The notes below the pieces were generated by a model. That model was not told the DNA's origin and made no database searches. It was given only the letters and a program-made list of their open reading frames with translations. Source: Spirochaetota bacterium (lineage in GTDB: Bacteria > Spirochaetota > UBA4802 > JAFGJZ01). Taken from it: 64,000 nt of DNA. Below, in pieces: positions 37,912 through 45,076 of the stretch. The position numbers and the translations under genes were made by a program. Within the stretch, counting starts at the first letter, position 1; every line of letters starts with the position of its first letter. The DNA lies in NCBI GenBank assembly GCA_016934935.1, contig JAFGRW010000064.1, positions 113,456 to 177,455 of the forward strand, written 5' to 3'.

Positions 37912-38283
37912 CTAAACAGATAAGATGCGAGCAATCTCGTCAAGAACCTTATCTTTGCGGTAAGGCTTGCAAATATAACCTGAAACATTTAAGCCTTCGG
38001 CCTTCTGTTTTTGTTCATCCTCATCAATAGCTGATGAAAAAACTACAGGCAAATTTTTTGTACTTTTATCTAATCGTATTCGTGAACAAACCTGATAACC
38101 GTCAATATCCGGCATCAGTATATCAAGCAGCACCAAATCAATAGAAGCCCCGCCTCTGATAATTTGCAAGGCCTTTTCTCCGCCATTTGCTACCAGTACT
38201 CTGTAATCATTTTTTAGTATCTCATAAAGCACCGAAAGATTATCCGGAGTATCATCCACTACCAGTATGGTTTTTTTGTTCAT
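37912..38283 (-). CDS. Single-domain response regulator
   Basis: 123 residues: VVDDTPDN acidic pocket, phosphoacceptor Asp54 in LVLLDILMPDIDGYQ, Ser/Thr switch SSA, Lys in YICKPYRKD. There is no output domain. It overlaps the hybrid kinase stop by 4 bases (ATGA), so it is its likely partner receiver. Confidence 0.9.
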   Translation of the reverse strand: MNKKTILVVDDTPDNLSVLYEILKNDYRVLVANGGEKALQIIRGGASIDLVLLDILMPDIDGYQVCSRIRLDKSTKNLPVVFSSAIDEDEQKQKAEGLNVSGYICKPYRKDKVLDEIARILSV

Positions 38284-41200
38284 GCACCAAATCCGTTTTT
38301 GTATTTTTCTGTTATTTTTACGGCATGTTCAAGCGCCTTTTCAAAATCAAATTTCAGCACAAGGCTGCCAAGTTCATCAACTTCTTTTTTTATATTTTCA
38401 GGAAGATTCATCAATTCAAGATTTTTTACACAATCCACAGCCTCTCCATCGTAAACTTTCATCAAGATGATGAGCTCGTCCATTGTGGTTAAAAAATCAC
38501 TGAATTTGGCCAGAGGCTTTGAGGTCTTTATGGTTCTTCTGTTATTACTTATAAACTGCCCTATACTTGTACTGATAGATTCCATATATTTTGTTATCTG
38601 ATCAAGAGATTTCTTTGTATCTTCGCTTAAAACGCCAGTCTGTTTTATTCGAGACTGAGCATCCATACACAGAGGTTCAAGCCCTTCAAGTCCCAGGTTT
38701 ACTGCCACCCCTTTCATGGTATGAATAAGCCTTAACGCGTCATTAACCTTTCCTTCATACAGCATTCCCTCTGCCTGCACCGGATACCGGATCATTGACC
38801 CCAAAAAACTTTCTAACAATGAACAGTATAACTCAATATTGCCGTTAAGATTATTCAAAGCATTTTCACTGTTGATGCCTGTTTGTCTTTTAACTTGAGG
38901 CATCGGAGATTGCTCTTTCATTTTACTTTGAGTCAAAACCGGCTTTCGCCTGGTATATGCCGCGATTACACGATAGAGCTGACTGACATTAATTGGCTTT
39001 GCAATATAATCGCACATGCCTGCCGATTTAACACGTTCTCGGACTCCATGCACCACATCCGCGCTCATTGCCACAATTGGAGTTTTTGTTTTAGTAACAA
39101 TTTTTTTTGTGGCTTCATATCCGTCCATAACCGGCATTTGCAAGTCCATTAATATCAGATCAAAGCAGTCCCATCCCTTTATTTCCATAGCTTCGATGGC
39201 CTTTTTACCGTTTTGCGCGACGGTTACATCAATACCCTCTTTTTCAAGAAGTTCTGATGCAACCTGCTGGTTAATGGAATTGTCTTCTACTAAAAGCAGC
39301 CTTAATCCCTGAAGCGGGCATTCAACGTCTGATTCATCCACCACATTGCAGCTTTTAGAGCCGGATTGTTCAATTGAGGTGTCCGAAACAGAACAGGGTA
39401 TTGAAACCGTGAATGTGCTGCCTCTGCCGGGACGGCTCTTGATGGAAATTGTACCATTCATAGTCATAACCAGCCCTTTGCAGATAGCAAGGCCAAGCCC
39501 GGTACCGCCGTAATTCCGTGTTGTTGTAGAGTCGGCCTGGGTAAAGGATTCAAAGATATGACGTTGCTGCTCCTTGCTCATGCCAATACCTGTATCGGTT
39601 ACGCGATATATAATGGTTATCCTTTTTCGCTTCAAGTTAGGTTGAACGCCTGTTACCGTAAGAGTTACTTTTCCATGATCTGTAAACTTTATCGCGTTAT
39701 TTAAAAGATTAAGTACAATCTGATGAACACGAACAGGATCACCAATCACAGTGTGCGGAACCGAATCTTCGACAGAGATATCAAGACTCAGTCTCTTTTG
39801 ATCCGCATTAAACTGTACGATGGTCCTGATATCTTCAATTATTGAATGTATGCTGTAGGGAATCTGCTCTACAACTATCTTACCCGCTTCGATCTTTGAA
39901 AAATCCAGAATATCGTTTATTAATGCCAGAAGGTTGTTAGACGCGCTCTCTATTTTTGACGCGTAATCCATTTGCCTTGTTGTCATATTTGTCTGCTTAA
40001 GAAGATAGGTAAGACCGATAACTGCATTCATAGGAGTGCGTATCTCGTGGCTCATATTTGCCAGAAACGCGCTTTTTGACCTGTTGGCCTCTTCCGCCTG
40101 CAGCATTGCCGCCTTAAGACGGCTTTCGGCAGTTTTACGTACTGTAATATCTTCTAAAATACCGATGACATCTGATCTTCCACCCGGCAAAACCGGTTTA
40201 AGAATTAAATGAAGAATGACTTTTTTGTTGTCACTATCCAGTTCTATTTCAGTTTCAATCTCTTCGCCTTCTCTCGCACGTTTAACAAAATTTGAAAACT
40301 GTTCATTATTCAGTTTATCAATTTTTTCTATATCAACCTGATCAAAACTTACATTGAAAATCTTTTCGAAATTGCTATTAGACTGCAAAACGAAACCGTT
40401 ACGATCTATAAAGACCATACCAAGAGGAGAGTTATCAAAAATTATGAGCTGCTGCTGACTGTTCTTTATTTTTTGACGTTCGGATAATCTTTTTTCGGTC
40501 ATATCTGAAGCTACACCGATTACCTTTTGAGGAACCCCGTCACTATTTTCGATAATTGTTCCGTAACCTTCTATGTATTTGAAATTACCATTCCGGTCCA
40601 TAATGCGATACTGCTGATGCCAATCGGTTGACTCTTGCAACGTGTGAAAAAAAATACTGTTTTCGTAATCCCTGTCTTCCGGCACAACCAGATCAACTAT
40701 TGTATCAATTGTCGGTGTAAACTCCGCCGGATCGCGATCATAAATTTCGTACATACGCTTATCCCACCAGACGTTACCGCTTGAAAGGTCAATCTGGTAC
40801 ATTCCAAGACCGGCCGATTGAAGAGCAATATTAAGCTTGTTTCCGGTTTCACGAAGGTTTCTGGTAATTGTTTTGAAACCGGTAATGTCGGTAAGCCAGG
40901 CGAAAGATCCCAGATAATCACCGGTTTCATCCTGAACCGGAGTCGGGTTAACAAGACAGTTGATTATTGTTCCATCAGGCGCGTAAATCTCTATCTCGTA
41001 CGCGGAGGTGTTTTCACCGGTTTCAATATATTTTCGAAAACTGTTTTTTACATCCTGGCGACTTGATTCTGTTAAAAACCTGTAATAACTGCCGGTTTCG
41101 ATCTCTTCCCTAGTACGGTTTAATACCTTTAACAGAGCATTGTTATATTGCAATATTCTTCCATCAAGAGTTGCCACAACATAACCCACATCTGTTGTTT

Positions 41201-42041
41201 CCATTATCAGGTTTAAATAGTCACTATTCTTTTTAAGCTGTTTTTCAAAGTTTTTACGCTCCGAAATATCTTTCTGATATCCAGCAAGTTTAAGGGGCAT
41301 ATTATCTGAATCCCGTTTAAGAACTTTCCCCATCGCCGACATCCAGCTCCAACGCTGTATGTTTTCGTTAAATATTCTATATTCCAGAAACAGAAGATCA
41401 CTTTTGCCATTCAGGGCAGACTTAAACCCGGTAAACACCCTGCTTCTGTCATCAGGATGAAGATGAGATGTCCAGTAATCAGCCAGATTATCACGGGCAC
41501 TAAAAGGAGCTCCTGCAAGCTGAAGTAAAATGTCAGACACAAAGGCCTCTCCGGTTTTACAATTGTATTCCCAGTAACCTATTCCCGCGAGACCTGTTAT
41601 AAGTTCAAATTCGGCACAACGGCTGCCGCGTCTACGCGCGTCAGTACATGAAGCACCGGAGTCAAAGGCCGTATTCGTGTAATTATCAGAAGAGTTGTGC
41701 TCATGTTGCCCGGTTTGCGGTGTCATTTTGATTATGTATAAAGCAGAGCTGTCCTTTGAGATATTGGCATTATCTTCAGCAATATCTACTGTAACAGAAT
41801 AGACGCGATTACGTATTGAAGTCTCGAATACAGCAGAATCAGAGTTATCTTTGCAGTTTTTAGCAATTTCTGTCACAAATTTTTTTGTAGTGTAATCACA
41901 AAGAAAAGAGCTGTTTTTAGCATTTTTTCTGTTTGAAAGATTTTCAGCAGCCATGTTCCGGTAAAGTACACTGAAATCTTTATCACAAACAAAAACGGCG
42001 CTTTTTATATTATCAAAACAGGCTCTTATATCAAAATTCAT
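38280..42041 (-). CDS. Multi-PAS hybrid histidine kinase (PAS x5, HisKA, HATPase, REC, Hpt)
   Basis: 1253 residues from ATG 42041, chosen for GAGGAG 3-4 bases upstream. No membrane segment, so cytoplasmic. About five PAS/PAC units fill residues 1-655 (for example GYWEYNCKTGEAFVSDILLQ, DVGYVVATLDGRILQYN, GLGMYQIDLSSGNVWWD). HisKA follows with the phosphorylated His in FLANMSHEIRTPMNAV, then HATPase (NLLNNAIKFTDHG, DTGIGMS, GGTGLGLAICKGLV), a receiver with Asp in DLILMDLQMPVMDGYE, and a C-terminal Hpt (RLIHTMKGVAVNLG). It therefore contains a full internal phosphorelay. The downstream receiver gene overlaps its end. Confidence 0.93.
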   Translation of the reverse strand: MNFDIRACFDNIKSAVFVCDKDFSVLYRNMAAENLSNRKNAKNSSFLCDYTTKKFVTEIAKNCKDNSDSAVFETSIRNRVYSVTVDIAEDNANISKDSSALYIIKMTPQTGQHEHNSSDNYTNTAFDSGASCTDARRRGSRCAEFELITGLAGIGYWEYNCKTGEAFVSDILLQLAGAPFSARDNLADYWTSHLHPDDRSRVFTGFKSALNGKSDLLFLEYRIFNENIQRWSWMSAMGKVLKRDSDNMPLKLAGYQKDISERKNFEKQLKKNSDYLNLIMETTDVGYVVATLDGRILQYNNALLKVLNRTREEIETGSYYRFLTESSRQDVKNSFRKYIETGENTSAYEIEIYAPDGTIINCLVNPTPVQDETGDYLGSFAWLTDITGFKTITRNLRETGNKLNIALQSAGLGMYQIDLSSGNVWWDKRMYEIYDRDPAEFTPTIDTIVDLVVPEDRDYENSIFFHTLQESTDWHQQYRIMDRNGNFKYIEGYGTIIENSDGVPQKVIGVASDMTEKRLSERQKIKNSQQQLIIFDNSPLGMVFIDRNGFVLQSNSNFEKIFNVSFDQVDIEKIDKLNNEQFSNFVKRAREGEEIETEIELDSDNKKVILHLILKPVLPGGRSDVIGILEDITVRKTAESRLKAAMLQAEEANRSKSAFLANMSHEIRTPMNAVIGLTYLLKQTNMTTRQMDYASKIESASNNLLALINDILDFSKIEAGKIVVEQIPYSIHSIIEDIRTIVQFNADQKRLSLDISVEDSVPHTVIGDPVRVHQIVLNLLNNAIKFTDHGKVTLTVTGVQPNLKRKRITIIYRVTDTGIGMSKEQQRHIFESFTQADSTTTRNYGGTGLGLAICKGLVMTMNGTISIKSRPGRGSTFTVSIPCSVSDTSIEQSGSKSCNVVDESDVECPLQGLRLLLVEDNSINQQVASELLEKEGIDVTVAQNGKKAIEAMEIKGWDCFDLILMDLQMPVMDGYEATKKIVTKTKTPIVAMSADVVHGVRERVKSAGMCDYIAKPINVSQLYRVIAAYTRRKPVLTQSKMKEQSPMPQVKRQTGINSENALNNLNGNIELYCSLLESFLGSMIRYPVQAEGMLYEGKVNDALRLIHTMKGVAVNLGLEGLEPLCMDAQSRIKQTGVLSEDTKKSLDQITKYMESISTSIGQFISNNRRTIKTSKPLAKFSDFLTTMDELIILMKVYDGEAVDCVKNLELMNLPENIKKEVDELGSLVLKFDFEKALEHAVKITEKYKNGFGA

Positions 42042-42252
42042 CGGCTCCTCTACAGGTTTATCCGTTTTTTTAATATAACACAAAATTTAGAAATAAGCAT
42101 TAAAGAGTTACCAAAAACTGAAAAATTTCCCCGGGTCAGTAATTTGCAGGATTGTTTTTAATATACCGCGATATTATCCAAAATGATTTATCATCACGGA
42201 TTATATGTTCGTAATAATTACGCTGCCATACCGATTTGCAGGGTTGTGAAGG

Positions 42253-42266
42253 CACGGCATGCCGTG
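42253..42266. repeat. REP-like palindrome inside the RAYT gene (short copy)
   Basis: CACGGCATGCCGTG is a perfect 14-bp palindrome, the core of the longer copy at 42361-42404. A degenerate ACGGCTTGCCGT is at 44968-44979. Confidence 0.6.
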
Positions 42267-42360
42267 ACCGTACATCATTAATCCGGTTTGTCACCGCCGA
42301 TTTATATCCACGGATTATTGTCGGTATCGAACCGGGTACCGGTTTTCCGAATTGTTCCGT

Positions 42361-42404
42361 CCGCCCCGGTTGGGTCACGGCATGCCGTGACCCAACCGGG
42401 GCGG
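42361..42404. repeat. 44-bp perfect palindrome inside the RAYT gene
   Basis: The left 22 bases (CCGCCCCGGTTGGGTCACGG plus CA) are the exact reverse complement of the right 22. The centre CACGGCATGCCGTG is shared with 42253-42266. It encodes a loop of the transposase without breaking the frame. Confidence 0.85.
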
Positions 42405-42590
42405 AATGGGTTTTAATTTCCAAAATCCCGTGCAAATGGTTTGGCATTATTACAAACGCATGCAATTTAACGGTTTCAAAATGAACAGGAATTTGTGACC
42501 AACAATCGCATGCGATTTGACCGTATTGGTTTAATATCATTTTTTTGTTTACGATTTTACCGAAAATACATTCACGATTATATGTACATA

Positions 42591-42817
42591 TCGTTATGTA
42601 ATAATAACCCGGCCTTGTATAATCGTATCCCTTTAATCGAATGCTGCGGCGACGATATTTTTGATTATTTGACATTGTTCCCCCCGGCGCCAAATTATGG
42701 CGGATCACAACGCACGCGACCCAACGGCAAACCGCCTGTCATTAATAACGCCGTTTTGGGGAAAATTGTAAATTTTTTTTGTCTGGGGATGGGGGGTTTT
42801 TATAAACGGATTATTGA
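42591..42817. repeat. RAYT-derived repeat R1
   Basis: Contains the first RAYT codons and about 140 bases upstream. It is roughly 85 percent identical by eye to R2 (44660-44885), same orientation. The end core, TTTTTATAAACGGATTATTG, recurs in R2 and R3. It contains a nested hairpin region (GGCGG...CCGCC, AACGGC...GCCGTT). Confidence 0.8.
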
Positions 42818-42819
42818 AT

Positions 42820-43035
42820 TTAAAAAGTCAAAAAAGCCCTGCTTGCATGCTCTAAGGCCTTTGCCTCTTCACGACGTGACTCTAATAAAGATGCCTCGAT
42901 AGACTTGTTCAACCTGTTATTAATAGCCCGGGATTCTTCTTTTGTAAATTTTTTGACGATTATCTGTTCTTTACGAGCGTCAGCGATTGGATCGTTCCAC
43001 AGGGTAGAAGTTTCATTTTCATTACAGTTTTTCAT
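42820..43035 (-). CDS. Small charged protein, third gene of the cyclase-Panacea unit
   Basis: 71 residues, MKNCNENETSTLWNDPIADA then a helical, strongly charged stretch (ESRAINNRLNKSIEAS, ESRREEAKALEHAS). No membrane segment, no known motif. It starts one base after the stop of the Panacea gene and ends at the edge of repeat R1. Possibly a regulator, adaptor or second antitoxin; function unknown. Confidence 0.6.
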   Translation of the reverse strand: MKNCNENETSTLWNDPIADARKEQIIVKKFTKEESRAINNRLNKSIEASLLESRREEAKALEHASRAFLTF

Positions 43036-43036
43036 T

Positions 43037-43531
43037 TTAATGAATATTACTCTTCATCCAGTTCCTGAACGGTTCTTCTATGCTGTTAAAGTCCAAAACA
43101 CTATCCCAACAAGAACTTTTCCAGGGCTCATACTTATGAGTAATTTCCGATAAAAATGCAGCTGTTTTTTGAGATAAGGAAGCAATAACTTTATCGAGTA
43201 TTTGTGTGTCACCATTATTTATATCAACTTTAACTTTATCAACATTTCCATGTTTTGTAATGTAACCATATTCCATATAGTTTGAATATGAATACACGTT
43301 TTCTTCGATATAATCATATCCAAGCAACATTGATCGCACATCATCAATAATTGCAGGCACAGGACCGAATGGCTTTTTTATGTAGTCGACACTACTTAAG
43401 GATCTACCTGTTTCAATAAAAGAATAGGCGTCTGAAAAAAACAAAAGCTTATTAACAACAGTCCTGTTTAACTCCCGGCCGTTGACAAGATACCAAAACA
43501 TGGCAGCAAGGATTTTAGATTTATTGTCCAT
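43037..43531 (-). CDS. Panacea/SocA-type antitoxin-domain protein (DUF4065)
   Basis: 164 residues from ATG 43531 (ATG 43534 is also possible; GGAGGGGGA just upstream). The Panacea pattern is clear: NKLLFFSDAYSFIETGRSLS, DYIKKPFGPVPAIIDDV and LSEITHKYEPWKSS. Panacea domains are antitoxin modules found with many unrelated toxin domains, and SocA is a proteolysis adaptor. It overlaps the end of the cyclase gene by 11-14 bases, so the two are translated together, as antitoxin and toxin often are. Confidence 0.8.
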   Translation of the reverse strand: MDNKSKILAAMFWYLVNGRELNRTVVNKLLFFSDAYSFIETGRSLSSVDYIKKPFGPVPAIIDDVRSMLLGYDYIEENVYSYSNYMEYGYITKHGNVDKVKVDINNGDTQILDKVIASLSQKTAAFLSEITHKYEPWKSSCWDSVLDFNSIEEPFRNWMKSNIH

Positions 43532-44381
43532 CATTCCCCCTCCATTGAAAAGCATCGTCAGCAACTAATCGCTTTTTATCATCCTGATCAATAAGATATT
43601 TCAGTAATTCCAGATAAACATGATCAGCACTTACTGCAGGTACTTTATGTTTATAACATGATATAAAATCATCACGGTTAATAAGTAAAGCAAAATCTTC
43701 TATATCCCAACCTTTTATTCTTTTTTTGCAAGGCACTATTTTATATTCTTCGATACAGTTTGGATTTTTATCATTATTATACATATTATCAGATACAGAG
43801 TCTTTAAACATATTATTAACAACAATGTACCCGGAATCAGCATACTTTTCGAGTCGAAATGTAAAATCAATTCCACGACCTAAAACGTCATTTTTTTGTT
43901 CATTATTTAACACTGTCCTGATACCGGTAACATATGTTATCACTGTCTTTAAACGCAAATTATTAAAATTAGAGCTTTGATCCTCAATAAATTTTAGATA
44001 CGAGGCAACATTCGAAAGTATTTTGAGAGATATATCTATTGGTGGTTTAGTATCCTCTTCTTTTAAACCGCTCTTTGATGTTTCTATAAACACAAACATG
44101 CCGTCACCAAGTAATTTGATTACTTGTGAAAATTCATTTCCAACAGTATCTTCTATTGGTTTTTTTATTTTTCCAATCAAATTAAAAAAAGTATCATACA
44201 GCGCTTCGGTCTGGACATGCCAGTTATCATTACTTTTCTTTCTTTTTGTTGAGTTTATAATATCAAAAAGTATACAATACCCGTTACACCTTTCAATAAT
44301 CGATTTTTTTAATTTTTCTTTTGTATCGTTCTTATAAAAATCATGATCATCGATTTTAAAACCAATTTTCTGGTCACTCAT
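43521..44381 (-). CDS. Stand-alone class III nucleotide cyclase-like protein
   Basis: 286 residues, soluble. The class III cyclase fold can be aligned: first metal Asp in YCILFDIINSTKRK, substrate Lys and second metal Asp in QVIKLLGDGMFVFIET, then LRLKTVITYVTGIRTVL, and DVLGRGIDFTFRLEKYADSG, where the adenine-type Asp and the transition-state Arg are present but the usual transition-state Asn is Asp (GID). SGYIVVNNMF completes the fold. It could make a cyclic nucleotide. With no membrane or sensor domain, next to a Panacea gene and CRISPR, a defence or toxin role is a reasonable guess. Pycsar-type effector genes (TM or TIR) are absent. Confidence 0.75.
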   Translation of the reverse strand: MSDQKIGFKIDDHDFYKNDTKEKLKKSIIERCNGYCILFDIINSTKRKKSNDNWHVQTEALYDTFFNLIGKIKKPIEDTVGNEFSQVIKLLGDGMFVFIETSKSGLKEEDTKPPIDISLKILSNVASYLKFIEDQSSNFNNLRLKTVITYVTGIRTVLNNEQKNDVLGRGIDFTFRLEKYADSGYIVVNNMFKDSVSDNMYNNDKNPNCIEEYKIVPCKKRIKGWDIEDFALLINRDDFISCYKHKVPAVSADHVYLELLKYLIDQDDKKRLVADDAFQWRGNDGQ

Positions 44382-44506
44382 AGAAAATCACCCAAACCCC
44401 TGAACAGCTGTTCGTCTTTTATTTTGAAACCCGGAATAATACAGGTATAAATTTCATGTTCTTTTAGATCATCAAGACGAAATTTTATGTTTTCATGTTG
44501 GTAATG
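44378..44506 (-). pseudogene. Possible 3' remnant of a lost first gene of the cyclase unit
   Basis: An open frame of 42 codons without a start codon, ending FKIKDEQLFRGLGDFL and overlapping the cyclase ATG by ATGA. It begins after an in-frame TAG at 44507-44509. The ATGA overlap is typical of a real upstream operon gene whose 5' part is missing next to repeat R2. It could also be chance. Confidence 0.3.
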
Positions 44507-44645
44507 CTAAACATACTTTATAAGAAAAAGAAACTTTTATAAAATCGGGATTCTCAAATAAATCAGAGTTTTATCTTTTAATTATTCAGAGTCAATCACT
44601 CCATTTCTGATGCTTTGTTTTTATCAATCCTGTTTTGCATTGCAA

Positions 44646-44744
44646 TCATAATTTTCTTTTCGTTATGTAATAATTACCCGGCTGAGTATAATCGTAACCC
44701 TTTAATCGAATGCTGCGGCGATGATATTTTTGATTATTGGACAT
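44646..44744 (-). pseudogene. RAYT 5' fragment
   Basis: From ATG 44744, 32 codons read MSNNQKYHRRSIRLKGYDYT then QPGNYYITKRKL and stop. The first 28 nearly match the intact RAYT (MSNNQKYRRRSIRLKGYDYT), after which homology ends. This is a truncated copy inside repeat R2. Confidence 0.8.
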
Positions 44745-44885
44745 TGTTCCCCCGCGCTGAATTATGGCGGATCACGACACACGCGACCCAACGGCAAACC
44801 GCCTGTTATTAATAACGCCGTTTTGGGGGAAATTGTAAATTTTTTTTGCCGAGGATGGCTTGGTTTTTTATAAGCGGATTATTGA
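44660..44885. repeat. RAYT-derived repeat R2
   Basis: Second copy of R1, direct orientation. Its tail from 44852 to about 44918 matches R3 beyond the cas genes; the 26-base core at 44860-44885 (GGTTTTTTATAAGCGGATTA inside it) is identical in R3. Confidence 0.8.
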
Positions 44886-45006
44886 CGGTATCGCCCGGGA
44901 TTACTGTTTCCGGGGGCGTTCCGTTCATTCTGGTTCTGAATCGTCCCTGATTCTGGTTGGTTGGGTTACGGCTTGCCGTCATGAAATAAATTATTAGTCA
45001 TAACCG

Positions 45007-45038
45007 GTTTCAATCCACACGCCCGCACGGGGCGTGAC
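45007..45038 (+). CRISPR. Solitary 32-bp type I-C-like CRISPR repeat
   Basis: The sequence begins GTTTCAATCCACACGCCC and ends GCACGGGGCGTGAC. It has the length, the GTTTCAATCCAC start (reverse of GTGGATTGAAAC) and the hairpin CACGCCCGCACGGGGCGTG typical of subtype I-C repeats, and is unrelated to the 29-bp I-E repeat. It stands alone, 38 bases before the first I-E repeat, at the leader-distal end. Confidence 0.7.
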
Positions 45039-45076
45039 AAAAATGAATCATGCCAAATACAATTGCCCCATAAATT

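Larger units (their letters stand above)
42136..42675 (-). mobile_element. REP-associated tyrosine transposase (RAYT, IS200/Y1-like)
   Basis: 179-residue coding gene from ATG 42675 (GGGGGGAA 3 bases upstream). HUH nuclease motif in HAFVIMPNHLHGIL and the catalytic Tyr region NYYEHIIRDDKSFWIISRYI are present, with the end NNPANY, so the protein looks intact. RAYTs act on REP palindromes. Two such palindromes lie inside its own coding region and encode repeated SRHAV residues, in loops between the HUH and Tyr parts. It is the left border of the defence island, and fragments of its 5' end recur at 44.7 kb. Confidence 0.87.

Noticed and set aside
42820..43035. 71-residue protein as a membrane-pore toxin
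   Set aside because: It is hydrophilic and charged throughout, without a membrane segment.
43521..44381. Calling the cyclase module a bona fide Pycsar system
   Set aside because: No PycTM or PycTIR effector is present and the purine-type Lys and Asp are kept, so only a cyclase-Panacea module is claimed.
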